Source: Pandoraea fibrosis (GTDB taxonomy: Bacteria > Pseudomonadota > Gammaproteobacteria > Burkholderiales > Burkholderiaceae). Taken from it: a stretch of 64,000 nucleotides of DNA. Shown piece by piece: positions 1-10,900 of this stretch. A program made the position numbers and the translations under genes. Under the pieces are notes generated by a model. That model was not told the DNA's origin, did no database searches, and worked only from the letters and a program-made list of their open reading frames with translations. The stretch spans positions 2,108,001-2,172,000 of the forward strand of contig NZ_CP047385.1 of NCBI RefSeq assembly GCF_000807775.2, written 5' to 3'. How positions within the stretch are numbered: position 1 is the first letter of the stretch; each line of letters begins with the position of its first letter.

Positions 1-3000
1 ACCGCGATCGCGCTGGGTGCGAGTGCCAGCGCGACGGGGGTGCAGGCGTCGGGTGCGGGTGGCGATGGCGGTGCGGGTATCGGCGGTACGCCGCCAGCGG
101 CGGGCGGCGTGGGCGCCAGCGATGCCGTCGGCGGCAACGGGCAAAGCAGCGTGCTGGATCCGGCGAACAGTTTCGGTGGTGGCGGCGGTGGCGGCGGACG
201 GAACGGTGGCGCCGGTGGTGCCGGCGGCAGCGATTCGCTGGGGAACGCGGGTGGGGCGGGCGGCGTGTCGGGCACCTCGGCCGGCGCGGGCGAGGATGGC
301 ACCGGGAATGCCGGCGGTGGCGGTGGTGCATCCGGGGCCTATGGCGCCACCGCGGTTCAGGGGCAGATTGACGACCTGATCGCATTGGGGGGCAGCGGTG
401 GGCGTGGCGGAAACGGTGGTATCTCGGCCCCTGGTGTCGGCGGAGGAGGTGGTGGCGGTGGTGCTGGCGGCACCGGCATTCGGATCGAGGGAAATGTCGT
501 ATCGGGCAGCACGTCCAGCGCCATTGTCGGGGTTGGAGGCGACGGCGGCGAGGGCGGTGCCGGAGCGACAGGTGGCAGTGGCGGCGACGGTGGCGACGGC
601 GCCTACGTTCAGGGGGGCTATCAGATCACCCTCGACCAACTGAACCCCGCTGGGTTTGTCGGGGGCGGCGGCGCTGGCGGTGGAAGTGGCCAGGTGGGTG
701 GTGCCCAAGGGGCTGCTGGTGCCGGCGGGATCGGTTTTCGCGGTGGCGATGGCATCACGCTATTTTTTGGCGCGACGTGGGTTGCGATGGGGGGCAACGG
801 CGCTGATGGCGTGATGGGCCGTAGCGTTGAAAAGGGCAACGGCGGCGCGGGAGGCGTCGGCATCGCTTTGGGCAACGGCAGCGTCGTGACCCTGCGTGGC
901 CGATCGGTGGGAGGATACGGCGGGGTGGGGGCTGATGGCGTGGCAGGGGATGCTCTGGGACAGGGCAGTCACGACGGTGGGGCGGGATCGAATGGGGGCG
1001 CCGGGGGAGACGCGCTGCGTGTCGGGGACAGGAGCACGGTGGTCATCGACGGTACGAGTGCAGTGATTGGTCCGGACAGTACATTAGGCTTGGGCAGCGG
1101 CGGAAATGGTGGCAGCGGCGGTGCCGGCGCCACTTTCGCGATGCAACAGGGCGCGACCGGTGTGCGCGGCGGTGCCGGTGCAAGCGGTGGCACGGGCGGT
1201 TCGGGCGGCATGGGACTGGTGACAGGGAGCTTCGCGACGATCACCAACGGCAATACGATCTCCGGCGCAGCAGGTGGCGATGGTGGTGCAGGCGGTGTGG
1301 GCGGCGATAGCGTCATTTTTCTCGACGTGATCGGCACATCCGGCGGCAGCCGTGGCGACGGGGGCATCGCAGGCGTCGGGGGCGCAGGCGGTCGTGGTGG
1401 CGTAGGCGGTACGGGGGTTCGGACGGCGTCGGGGTCGCAGGTTCAGAATGCCGGTTGGATCAATGGCGGTGCAGGCGGGCGCGGTGGGAGTGGCGGAGCG
1501 GGGGGATTGGGGAGTGTAGTCTTCAGCGACCAACAGGGCAATCCGCTCGGCATTGAGGGCCTTAGCGGGAACGGTAGCGCTGGCGGCGCTGGCGGGGACG
1601 GTGGTATCGGGGTTGTCGCCGACGCGGGGACGACCATTTCAAACCAGGCGGGGATCGTCGGCGGCATGGGCGGGAACGCTGGCAGCGGCGCCGCAGGTGG
1701 AGTGGGCGGTCTTTCATCCGCGAGTAGCGACCCGGGGAACACGGGCGGCGACGGTGGTAATGGCGGTCGTGGCGGCGCGGGTGGTGCCGGGGCGTCGCTC
1801 ACGGGACGTGCGTCGTTCATCAATGCAGGGATGACCCAAGGCGGCGCAGGCGGCAATGGGGGGGATGGCGGTTTCAACGGCGGCGGCACGAGTGCCGCGA
1901 CGGCCGGCAAGGCTGGCGCAGGGGGTGTCGGCGGCGCAGGCGGTGCAGGGATTGTGGCGAGTGCAGGCGCCACGATCGACAACCTCGCGGGCAATGGCAT
2001 CCCGGGCATCGTCGTCGGCGGCAATGGCGGGCAGGGCGGGCTGCCCGGTTTCAATAGCGTTATCGGTGTTGGCGGCGGTGGCGGCGCGGGAGGCGTCGGT
2101 GGTGCGGGTATCAATCTCTCCGGTCTTGGTTCCTCCCTCACCAATAGCGGCCTCATCGCCGGCGGCACGGGCGGAATGGGGGCGCCCGGAAATGTCGACG
2201 TTCCCGGCCATGTCGGCGACGGTGGCAATGGCGGGAGCGGTCTCGTTCTGTCCGACCGCGCAACGGCGACCCACAGTGGCGTCCTCATCGGTGGGGGCGG
2301 TGGCGCAGACGGTTCGGCATCGTCGGCCTCGAACGGCACCGGCACGTTCGTCGGTCAGGGGGGCGCGGGTGGCGACGGCGCGACGCTCCTGACGGGGGCA
2401 ACGCTGACCAATGCCGGCGTCATCATGGGTGGCGGGGGCGCGCAAAATTCGCTCGGCATCGTTCCGGATGGCGCAGGGGGCGTCGGCGTGCGCGTCTCAT
2501 CGGCCGCGACCCTGATCAATACGCAAAGCGGCAGCATTGAAGCGGGCGTCGTGGGGAACGCCGCCGGCGCAGCGGCGGTTGTCGCCGCGTCCGGTGGCAC
2601 GGTCACGAATGCCGGATTGATCACCGGCGGGCGTGGGGGCGGGACACAAGCTGGCGGCGTTGGCGTACTCGCTACCGGTGGCGCGACCGTCAATCTGGGC
2701 GGCACTATCGTCGGCGGTCTCGATGGAACGGGCATGAATCGCGCGAACGCGGTCTCCATGACCGGTGGCGGTAACGCGCTGGTGCTCCAGACGGGATATG
2801 CACTAGTGGGGCAGGCCGTCAGTCAAAGCGGGGCCGTGAATGCCGATACGCTTGCGCTGGGCGGAAGCACTGACGGCACATTCGACGTGACCCAGATCGG
2901 CAGCACTTTCATCGGCTTCGGTGCCTATGCAAAGCGAGGCACCAACACCTGGACGCTGACGGGCGTGTCCTCCGCCGTGACCCCATGGTCGGTCGACGCC

Positions 3001-4980
3001 GGGATTCTGGCCGTCGGTCAGGATGCGAGCCTTGGCGCAACCTCGGCAGCGCTCACGTTCAACGGCGGTGCTTTTCACGTGCTCGGTACGTCGTACACGT
3101 CGACGTCGCGCGCCATCGTGCTTGGTGCTGGCGGCGGCGAGATCAACATCGAAGCGCCATCGAACGTCTTTACCGTGAACCAGGTCATTACCGGCGGGGG
3201 AAGCGTTGCGAAAGCCGGGCCGGGCACGCTGGTGCTGGCCGCACAGAATACGTTCACGGGCACCGCGCGAGTCAGCGAAGGCACGCTGCAACTGACACCG
3301 GGCGCATCGATCGCCAGTGCTTCGGGGGTCGAGATCGCCCCCGGCGCGTTGTTCGACGTCTCGAACGCAGGGGCGCAAACCATCGGGACGCTGGGCGGTG
3401 TCGGACGCGTGCTGCTGGGGGCGAATACGCTGACGTCGAACTCCGCACTCGATAGCGTCTTCTCGGGCACGCTTGCCGGAAGCGGCGGGCTGACCAAATC
3501 CGGCACGGGCATGCTGATTCTGAACGGCGTGAACACCTATCGCGGATTGACGACGGTCGACGCTGGCACGCTGGAGGTCGGCGATCTGAATACCCCCACG
3601 GCAAGCATTGCCGGCGACGTGCAGGTGAGCGCGGCGGGTACGTTGCGGGGGCACGGCACTGTCGCCGGCAGCGTGCGCAACGAGGGGACGGTGCGCCCGG
3701 GCGGCTCCATCGGCACGCTGACGATCAGCGGCAATTACACGCAGTCGCCATCGGCGACCCTGATGTTCGATATCAGTCCGACATCGGCATCGCAACTGAT
3801 CGTGAGCGGCACAGCGACGCTGGCCGGTACGATTCAAGTGCTCTTTGGTCCCGGCACCTACTCGGCCGCGACGTATCGCCTCATTGCGGCCAACTCGGTC
3901 GCGGGCACCTTCTCGAACGTTGTTTCGAATGCACCGGCCGGCGTTTCGCTGAGTGTCGAGTCGCTGGCGAGCAGCGTTGTCGCTTCGCTGAGCGGACGCG
4001 GCACGGTGGGCGAACTGGTCGTTGCACCGACCAACGCCACGCTGTTCGGTGCGCTGGCGAGCGCCACGCTGCGCGAAACGCAGAGAACCAACGAGACACT
4101 GCTTGCGCGGCTGGGCAACGCATGCGACACGCCCGCGGCGAAGAGTACCGATTGCGTGGGCCCGGGCACGGCCGGCTGGGTACAACTGACGGGCCAGCGC
4201 GCAAACACCGACGGCGAGCGCGGTATCCCCTCATACGAGAGCCGCACGTTCGGCTTCCTCGCCGGTCTGGAGTCGCACTTCGGCGACTGGACGGCGGGCA
4301 TTGCCGCCGGCTACACACATGACGACGTCTCGGAATCGACCGGCAGTAAGGGCACGGTCGATGCGTTGCGCATCGCCGGTTACGGCGGGCGCTGGTTCGG
4401 GCCCGTGAACGTGAGCGCTACGGCGGGCTATGCCTACGACTTTCTCTCCACGACACGCTCGTTCGGCACGCTGGGCAACGCGCAGGCCGACGGGCATGGG
4501 CAGGAACTCCACGCGGGGTTACAGGCGAGTCTTCCGCTCGCGATTGGGCCCGTCATCGTGACGCCGCGCGCAGGGGCACGTTACGCTTACTACCATGGGC
4601 AGAGCTTCGCGGAGACGGGACCGACGAGCCAGAATCTTGGTGTCGGCAACGTCAATCTGCGCAGCCTGCAACCCTATGTCGGGTTATCGGTCGGCGTGCC
4701 GCTGGCGTCTCCCTCGGCGCGACCGGCGATGATCGAGGCGCGCGTCGGCTATGCCTACGAGACCATGAGCACGGGGCGCAATGTGGCTGTGACGGCCGCC
4801 GACGGCACGGGGTTCGTGATCGCAGGGATTTCACCGTCGCGCGGCATGCTCACTGCGGGTCTCGGCGCAAAACTGCCGCTGTCGAAAGCGCTCGACCTCG
4901 ATTTGAGCCTCGATGCGTTGCTCGGTTCGGGCAACACGACGGCGCAGGCGGCGCGTGTCGGCTTGAGCTACCGGTTTTGA
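1..4980 (+). CDS. Gly-rich autotransporter adhesin (5' end outside window)
   Basis: Type V secreted surface protein. The reading frame is already open at base 1 and the first in-frame start (GTG at 40) sits inside passenger-like sequence, so the true start and signal peptide lie upstream. About 950 residues are low-complexity Gly/Ala repeats of the GGAGG, GGDGG and GGNGG type, interspersed with short beta-helix-like segments (ITNGNTISGAAGG, LTNAGVIMGG). Two passenger-associated transport repeats follow at about residues 1050-1090 and 1150-1185 (counted from 40), with motifs GTLVLAAQNTFTG and GMLILNGVNTYRG. The last ~270 residues form an autotransporter beta-barrel ending in the typical aromatic signature GLSYRF. 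The class is certain; the adhesion role is inferred. The repeat resembles mycobacterial PGRS domains in composition, probably by convergence. Confidence 0.9.
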   Translation, partial: TAIALGASASATGVQASGAGGDGGAGIGGTPPAAGGVGASDAVGGNGQSSVLDPANSFGGGGGGGGRNGGAGGAGGSDSLGNAGGAGGVSGTSAGAGEDGTGNAGGGGGASGAYGATAVQGQIDDLIALGGSGGRGGNGGISAPGVGGGGGGGGAGGTGIRIEGNVVSGSTSSAIVGVGGDGGEGGAGATGGSGGDGGDGAYVQGGYQITLDQLNPAGFVGGGGAGGGSGQVGGAQGAAGAGGIGFRGGDGITLFFGATWVAMGGNGADGVMGRSVEKGNGGAGGVGIALGNGSVVTLRGRSVGGYGGVGADGVAGDALGQGSHDGGAGSNGGAGGDALRVGDRSTVVIDGTSAVIGPDSTLGLGSGGNGGSGGAGATFAMQQGATGVRGGAGASGGTGGSGGMGLVTGSFATITNGNTISGAAGGDGGAGGVGGDSVIFLDVIGTSGGSRGDGGIAGVGGAGGRGGVGGTGVRTASGSQVQNAGWINGGAGGRGGSGGAGGLGSVVFSDQQGNPLGIEGLSGNGSAGGAGGDGGIGVVADAGTTISNQAGIVGGMGGNAGSGAAGGVGGLSSASSDPGNTGGDGGNGGRGGAGGAGASLTGRASFINAGMTQGGAGGNGGDGGFNGGGTSAATAGKAGAGGVGGAGGAGIVASAGATIDNLAGNGIPGIVVGGNGGQGGLPGFNSVIGVGGGGGAGGVGGAGINLSGLGSSLTNSGLIAGGTGGMGAPGNVDVPGHVGDGGNGGSGLVLSDRATATHSGVLIGGGGGADGSASSASNGTGTFVGQGGAGGDGATLLTGATLTNAGVIMGGGGAQNSLGIVPDGAGGVGVRVSSAATLINTQSGSIEAGVVGNAAGAAAVVAASGGTVTNAGLITGGRGGGTQAGGVGVLATGGATVNLGGTIVGGLDGTGMNRANAVSMTGGGNALVLQTGYALVGQAVSQSGAVNADTLALGGSTDGTFDVTQIGSTFIGFGAYAKRGTNTWTLTGVSSAVTPWSVDAGILAVGQDASLGATSAALTFNGGAFHVLGTSYTSTSRAIVLGAGGGEINIEAPSNVFTVNQVITGGGSVAKAGPGTLVLAAQNTFTGTARVSEGTLQLTPGASIASASGVEIAPGALFDVSNAGAQTIGTLGGVGRVLLGANTLTSNSALDSVFSGTLAGSGGLTKSGTGMLILNGVNTYRGLTTVDAGTLEVGDLNTPTASIAGDVQVSAAGTLRGHGTVAGSVRNEGTVRPGGSIGTLTISGNYTQSPSATLMFDISPTSASQLIVSGTATLAGTIQVLFGPGTYSAATYRLIAANSVAGTFSNVVSNAPAGVSLSVESLASSVVASLSGRGTVGELVVAPTNATLFGALASATLRETQRTNETLLARLGNACDTPAAKSTDCVGPGTAGWVQLTGQRANTDGERGIPSYESRTFGFLAGLESHFGDWTAGIAAGYTHDDVSESTGSKGTVDALRIAGYGGRWFGPVNVSATAGYAYDFLSTTRSFGTLGNAQADGHGQELHAGLQASLPLAIGPVIVTPRAGARYAYYHGQSFAETGPTSQNLGVGNVNLRSLQPYVGLSVGVPLASPSARPAMIEARVGYAYETMSTGRNVAVTAADGTGFVIAGISPSRGMLTAGLGAKLPLSKALDLDLSLDALLGSGNTTAQAARVGLSYRF

Positions 4981-5059
4981 ACCTGTGACGTCGCGCGATT
5001 TGCTGAGGGCACGGCGTCGCTTGGCATATGATGGACGTTTCCAACGTGGAATGTCCTTC

Positions 5060-5518
5060 ATGCAAGTGTTCGTCGACGCAGACGCGTGCCCTTCGGCCGT
5101 CAAAGACATATTGTTCCGCGCAGCGCGGCGAGAGGAGGTGTTGCTGACGCTGGTTGCCAACCAGTATTTACGCACGCCGCCGTCGCCGTTCATCAAGGCG
5201 ATTCAGGTGCCGTCGGGTTTCGACGTGGCCGACGAGCGCATTGTCGAGATGATGACGTCGGGCGATCTGGTGATCACTGCCGACATTCCGCTCGCCGCCG
5301 CTGTTCTCGACAAAGGCGGCCACGCGCTCGATCCACGCGGCAACTGGTTCTCGCGAGACAACATCCAGGAACGCCTGACGGTGCGCGACATGATGGATCA
5401 GCTGCGGGTCGCGGGCATCGAGACCGGTGGCCCGGACCCGTACAGCGCGCGTGACAGCAAAGCCTTCGCCGGCCAACTTGATCGCTTTCTGGCGCGCCAC
5501 CGCGCGTCGCCTCGATAA
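5060..5518 (+). CDS. YaiI/YqxD family protein (DUF188)
   Basis: Small cytoplasmic protein of the YaiI/YqxD family, which has a PIN-like fold; its biochemical role is not established. The start MQVFVDADACP at 5060 was chosen because it gives 152 residues, the usual family length, puts the conserved DADACP motif at the N-terminus and has a GTGGA ribosome site about 9 bases upstream. The ATGs at 4985 and 5051 would add unconserved residues. Further family motifs are GDLVITADIPLA and RGNWFSRDNI. It follows the autotransporter stop by about 80 bases on the same strand with no visible functional link. Confidence 0.9.
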   Translation: MQVFVDADACPSAVKDILFRAARREEVLLTLVANQYLRTPPSPFIKAIQVPSGFDVADERIVEMMTSGDLVITADIPLAAAVLDKGGHALDPRGNWFSRDNIQERLTVRDMMDQLRVAGIETGGPDPYSARDSKAFAGQLDRFLARHRASPR

Positions 5519-5544
5519 CGGGCAAGGGGCAAGGGGCGGCGCGC

Positions 5545-6417
5545 TCACGCCTGCGGCGAACTCGCCCGCAACAACTCGGCAAACCGCGCCTCGCACCACC
5601 GCATCACATCATTGGGTTCTCGCCCGAACCGCCAGAGCATTCGCACAGGCAACTGCGGTAGGCCGAGATCATCGCAGCGGAGTTCGTGAAGATCCTCGTA
5701 CTCCGCAATATCGATGGGCAGCACGGCCCAGCCGAGCTTGTCGACGACCATGCTCGCAATGACATACGAACTGTCGGCCCGCCAGATCGACGGGCTGAGC
5801 TGCAACGGCGTGAAATCGCCCATCTGGAGCAGAATCTGGCGGTACTTCGCCAGATCGCCGCGGGTTACCTGATCGCGGTACGCCAACGGATGATCACCGG
5901 CGACGAATACCCCCTGCACGGCCGAGCCGACATACTTGTGCCCCAGCGCCGACGAAATCGCGCCGCGATCCACGTGAAAGCCGATGTCTGCGCGCTGTTT
6001 CTCGACGTACTCGGCAACTTCCGTCGACGTGCCGTTCAGAAGCGTGAGTTCCAGATAGGCGAACTGGTAGGCGAGGTCGCGCACCAACTCGCTCACGGCC
6101 TGATACGGCAGTGCCTCATCGAGCGCCAGCGACAACTGCGGCTGCTCGCCGAATGCCAGCGCGTTCGCCCGATGGTTCAGGCCCTCGGCCTGCCGAAGAA
6201 GCTCCTTCGCCTCGAGCAGCATCACCTCACCCTGATCGGTGAGCCTCGCGTTACGGCGACTCCGGTCGAATAGTTCAAATCCCAAATCGGCTTCGAGCAG
6301 CGAAATCGCTGTACTCACCGCCGACTGGGCTTTGCCGAGCCTTCGGGCGGCAGCCGATATCGATCCTTCCTCCGCAGCCGCCACAAAGTAGCGCAATTGT
6401 TCTATTGTCCAGTTCAT
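5545..6417 (-). CDS. LysR-family transcriptional regulator
   Basis: LysR-type regulator of 290 residues. The N-terminal winged HTH (residues 1-60) carries the typical FVAAAEEGSISAAARRLGKA and QSAVSTAISLLEADLG segments. The remainder is the periplasmic-binding-protein-like effector domain. It starts at MNWTIEQLRYF and is transcribed divergently from the RND efflux operon across a 306-base gap, so it is the natural candidate regulator of that operon. That assignment is positional inference. Its effector cannot be read from the sequence. Confidence 0.9.
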   Translation of the reverse strand: MNWTIEQLRYFVAAAEEGSISAAARRLGKAQSAVSTAISLLEADLGFELFDRSRRNARLTDQGEVMLLEAKELLRQAEGLNHRANALAFGEQPQLSLALDEALPYQAVSELVRDLAYQFAYLELTLLNGTSTEVAEYVEKQRADIGFHVDRGAISSALGHKYVGSAVQGVFVAGDHPLAYRDQVTRGDLAKYRQILLQMGDFTPLQLSPSIWRADSSYVIASMVVDKLGWAVLPIDIAEYEDLHELRCDDLGLPQLPVRMLWRFGREPNDVMRWCEARFAELLRASSPQA

Positions 6418-6723
6418 TCATCCATTTTATAGATAGGTTCCAACTTTTTCTAACAGCATTTTCGCGGCAGAATCGCGCTTCTCCAATATAAAACGCCAGC
6501 TTGAAACGCCAGCATAGGCGAGGCGGCAGACGACCGGATCTCCCTCCCGGTCCGGTGGTCTCGGGCAAAGACCTCCTTCGCGCAACGCGCACCTGCCACC
6601 CACGGCGCTCCTGGAGAGATGTGGGCCCCCGGTTCCCCACCACTGGTTTCGCCACTGGTTGACGTCGCGCACCGAACGCGGCCTCGACACCCTGACCGGA
6701 TGTCGTAAATCCAACGCTCTTAC
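6418..6723. other. Divergent intergenic region, LysR gene / RND operon
   Basis: No convincing gene. The LysR-proximal part (about 6420-6500) is AT-richer than its surroundings and contains TATAAA-like sequence. The 10-mer AAACGCCAGC occurs twice in direct orientation, at 6491-6500 and 6504-6513, 13 bases apart. Such a pair could be a LysR contact site. ORFs through this gap show no recognisable protein pattern. Confidence 0.45.
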
Positions 6724-7992
6724 ATGTCATCGAAAATCGATAACCGAACCCGTTTCGGAATGCTAACTGGCGTGTCCGCCAGCCTGATCGCCAGTGTCCT
6801 CCTGCTCGCCGCCTGCTCGGATCGCGGCAAGAAAGACGCCGCCGATACCACGCCCGAAGCCGTCGTGCGCACGGTCGAGCGTCGCGCCGAACCGCTCACG
6901 ACCCAACAACCGGGACGCCTGGAGGCCTATCGCAGCGCCGACGTGCGGGCGCGTGCCGGCGGCGTCGTCATCGAACGCCGCTATCAGGAAGGTCAAAAGG
7001 TCGCCAAGGGCGAAGTGCTGTTCCGCATCGATCCGCAACCTCTGTCGGCGGCGCTCGACGCCGCTCGTGGTGCGCTCGCCAAGGCGCAGGCCGAACACGA
7101 TTCGGCGCGCGACAAGATCGAGCGCTATCGCGGTCTGCTCGAAGAGCGCGCGATCAGCGCCCGCGAAGATGCCGAGTCGCGGGCTGCCGAAGCACGCGCA
7201 CGCGCCGAAGTGCTCGCTGCCCGGGCAGAGGTCCGCAAGGCAGAACTCAACCTCGGCTATACGAGCGTCGTCTCGCCCATCGCGGGACGCGTGCGTCGTG
7301 CCGAAGTCACCGAAGGCGCACTCGTCGGGCTGGACTCCGCCACGCTGCTGACGCGCGTTGAGCAGATCGATCCGATCTACGTGAACTTCTCGCAACCGGC
7401 CGCCGAGGTCTACGCCATGACGCGCGATCTGCGCGCGGGCAAGCTGCAACACGGCAACGAATCGACCGGGCCGCAAGTGCATGTGACATTGCCCGACGGT
7501 CGCGAGTACGCGCTGCCCGGCAAGTTGCTCTTCACCGATCTTGCGGTCGACCCCGGTACCGACACCATCGCCATGCGTGCCGTGCTGCCCAACCCGGATG
7601 GCGTGCTGTTGCCGGGCGCGTTCGTGAAGGTGAGCATGCAGGGCGCGGTCAACCCGAACATCGTGCGTGTACCCCGCGAATCGCTGACGCGCACCGCCGA
7701 TGGCGCCGTGGTGCGTGTGGTCGATGCACAAGGCAAGGTACGCGACACGAAAGTGCATGCCGAGGCGATCGACGGTCGCGACTGGCTGGTGACGGACGGT
7801 CTCAAGGGCAGTGAAAAGGTCATCGTGCAGAACGTCGCGCAGTTCTCCGACGGCATGCAAGTCAAGCTCAAGGCCGACGTCACGCAAACCGCAGCTAAAG
7901 CGGAAACACTCCGTGACGAGACACCGCAAGACAACGCCAAACCGGTAGCGCCCGCACGCGCCGGTCCGGCCTCCGAAGCGGAGACGCAATAA
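6724..7992 (+). CDS. RND efflux periplasmic adaptor (AcrA/MexA family)
   Basis: Membrane fusion protein of a tripartite multidrug efflux pump, linking the inner-membrane RND pump to the outer-membrane channel. A lipoprotein signal is visible (SVLLLAAC, lipobox LAAC), so the mature N-terminus is probably lipidated. A barrel-sandwich segment lies around residues 55-110, followed by an Ala/Arg/Glu-rich alpha-helical hairpin, the second half of the lipoyl domain (LGYTSVVSPIAGRVRR) and beta-barrel domains (LLFTDLAVDPGTDTI). The length of 422 is normal; the C-terminal ~40 residues are low complexity. An alternative start at 6760 still keeps the signal peptide. Two bases separate it from the pump gene. 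Confidence 0.95.
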   Translation: MSSKIDNRTRFGMLTGVSASLIASVLLLAACSDRGKKDAADTTPEAVVRTVERRAEPLTTQQPGRLEAYRSADVRARAGGVVIERRYQEGQKVAKGEVLFRIDPQPLSAALDAARGALAKAQAEHDSARDKIERYRGLLEERAISAREDAESRAAEARARAEVLAARAEVRKAELNLGYTSVVSPIAGRVRRAEVTEGALVGLDSATLLTRVEQIDPIYVNFSQPAAEVYAMTRDLRAGKLQHGNESTGPQVHVTLPDGREYALPGKLLFTDLAVDPGTDTIAMRAVLPNPDGVLLPGAFVKVSMQGAVNPNIVRVPRESLTRTADGAVVRVVDAQGKVRDTKVHAEAIDGRDWLVTDGLKGSEKVIVQNVAQFSDGMQVKLKADVTQTAAKAETLRDETPQDNAKPVAPARAGPASEAETQ

Positions 7993-7994
7993 CC

Positions 7995-10900
7995 ATGGCT
8001 CGTTTCTTTATCGATCGCCCAGTCTTTGCCTGGGTGATCTCCCTGTTGATCACACTGGTAGGCGTGCTAGCGATTCGGGCGCTGCCTGTTGCGCAATACC
8101 CTGACATCGCACCGCCGACGGTCAGCGTATGGAGCAGCTATCCGGGCGCTTCGGCGAAAGTGGTCGAAGACTCCGTGACGGCGCTGATCGAGCGTCAGAT
8201 GAACGGCGCACCGGGGCTTATGCACACCTCGTCGTCCAGCGGTAACGGTCGTTCGTCGGTCAACCTCACCTTCCGCCAGGGCACCAGTCTCGATCTGGCG
8301 GCCGTGGAAGTGCAGAACCGCCTGAAGACGGTGGAATCGCGTCTGCCTGAGGTGGTGCGTCGCGATGGCGTGGTGGTGGAGCGCGCCGCCGACAATATCC
8401 ACATGGTGGTCACGCTGGCGTCGGCCAATCCCGCCATCGGCGAGTTCGACCTTGGCGAATTCGCCACTGCGCAGATCGTCAATCAGCTCAAGCGGGTCCC
8501 CGGTGTGGGGCAGGTGCAATTCTGGGGCACCGAAAAGGCCATTCGGATCTGGCCCGATGCCGCGAAGCTCGTCGCACTGGACCTGAGCGCGTCGGACGTC
8601 GTCTCGAAGGTGCGCGCTTACAACGCACGCGTGACGGTCGGCGACATCGGTGCGGGCGCCACGCCTTCGACAGCACCGATCAACGCCAACGTGGTCTCGG
8701 ACAGTGCGCTATCCACGCCGGAAGCGTTTGCGGACATTCCGCTGCGCGTGCGTGCCGACGGCTCGGCGATCCGTCTGGGCGATGTTGCCCGCGTGGAGCT
8801 GGGCGCTGCCGATTACGGCTATTCGTCGCGTGTGGACGGCATGCCGGCCACCGCAATGGGCATCAAGCTGGCGGCAGGCTCGAACGCGGTCGACGTGATG
8901 AAGGCGGTACGTAAGGTGATGGACGAGCAATCGGCGCTGTTCCCGGCCGGTGTCTCGTATCAGATTCCCTATGAAACGGCATCGTTCGTGAAAGTCTCGA
9001 TCCAGAAGGTCGTCATGACCCTGCTCGAGGCCGTGGTGCTCGTGTTTCTGGTGATGTATCTGTTCATGCAGAACCTGCGCGCCACACTGATCCCGACGCT
9101 TGTCGTGCCGGTGGCGTTGCTGGGCACCTTCGGCGTGCTGCTAGGACTCGGCTACTCGATCAACACACTCACGATGTTCGGCATGGTGCTGGCCATCGGC
9201 ATTCTGGTCGACGATGCCATCGTCGTGGTCGAGAACACCGAGCGGATCATGGTCGAGGAAGGCCTTTCGCCCTACGCGGCCACCGTCAAGGCGATGTCGC
9301 AGATCAGCGGGGCCATCATCGGGATTACGGTGGTGCTTGTCACGGTGTTCGTGCCGATGGCGTTCTTCTCGGGCGCGGTTGGCAACATCTACCGGCAGTT
9401 CGCGGTCACGCTGGCCGTGTCGATCGGTTTCTCGGCGTTCCTCGCGCTCTCGCTCACGCCGGCGCTGTGCGCCACGTTGTTGCGACCGATTGCGGCCGAT
9501 CACCACGAGAAGCGAGGGTTCTTCGGCTGGTTCAACCGGACATTCGCGCTGGGCACGGCACGCTACACGCGCACCGTCAGCAAGACGCTGCGCCATCCGT
9601 GGCGCGCCTATCTGGTCTACGCCATCGTGCTGATTGCCGTGCCGCTAGCGTTCATGCGGCTGCCGTCGGCGTTCATACCCGAGGAAGACACGGGCAGTTT
9701 CATGGTGATGGCGTCGGAGCCGCAGGGCGCGACGTTGCCCGAAGCGATGACCGCGCTCAAACGCATCGAGAGCTATCTGATGAAGGACGAGCCGGTCAAG
9801 CACGTCTTCGTGCTGGGCGGATGGAACGATTTCGGCTCGGGACCGGGCGGCGGCATGTTGTTCGTCACGCTCAAGGACTGGCACGAACGCACGTCGAAGC
9901 ACGACAGCGTGCAGGCCGTGGTCGATCGCGTCAACGAGAAATTTTCCGGTCAGCCCGATCGCATGATGATGGCGATGAACAGCCCGGCATTGCCGGAACT
10001 GGGCTCGTCCAACGGCTTCGATCTGCGTTTGCAGGATCGCGCCGGGGTGGGTAAGGACGCGCTCGTGGCCGCTCGCGACGAGTTGCTGCAAAAGGCGGCG
10101 CAGGATCCGTTGCTCAAGAATGTGGTCTTTGCCGGGCAGGGAGATGTGCCGCAGATCGACGTCGCGATCGATCGTCACAAGATGGAAGCGCTCAAGGTCA
10201 ATATGGACGACGTCAACGCGACGCTCGCCACCATGTTCGGCTCCGACTACGTGGGCGACTTCATGCTGGGCACGGAGAACCGCCGCGTGATCGTGCAGGC
10301 GGACGGCAAGCAACGCGTCTCGCCGGAAGACATCGGCAATCTGCGTGTGCGCAACGCCAACGGCGAGATGGTGCCGCTCTCGACATTCGTCACGCTCAAA
10401 TGGAAACTCGGCTCGCCGCAGCTGCGGCGTTACAACGGCTATCCGTCGTTCACGATTCAGGGCGAAGCCGCGCCGGGCAAGAGTAGCGGCGAGGCGATGG
10501 CGCGCATGGAGCAACTGATGACCGAACTACCCAAGGGTGTCGGCCACGAGTGGAGCGGCCAGTCGCTGGAAGAGCGTATCTCGGGGGCGCAGGCGCCGAT
10601 GCTGTTTGCGTTGTCGGTGCTGATCGTGTTCCTCGCGTTGGCGGCGCTTTATGAAAGCTGGGCGATTCCGGCAGCCGTGATCATGGTGGTGCCACTCGGG
10701 GTGATCGGGGCGCTTGGCGCCGTGAGCCTGATGGGGATGCCTAACGACATCTACTTCAAGGTGGGGTTGATCGCGACCATCGGTCTGTCGGCGAAGAACG
10801 CGATTCTGATCGTGGAAGTCGCCAATGATCTGACGAAGCAGGGCATGGCGTGGCTCGACGCGGCGGTGGAGGCGGCGCGGCTGCGTTTGCGCCCGATCGT

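Noticed and set aside
1443..2345. Long Pro-rich reading frame opposite the autotransporter
   Set aside because: It is the antisense of Gly-rich GGN codons, which read as Pro/Ala; no start context or domain.
2803..4185. 460-codon minus-strand frame opposite the autotransporter
   Set aside because: Arg/Ala/Gln-rich composition typical of antisense in GC-rich DNA, and the plus strand encodes clear PATR repeats and barrel.
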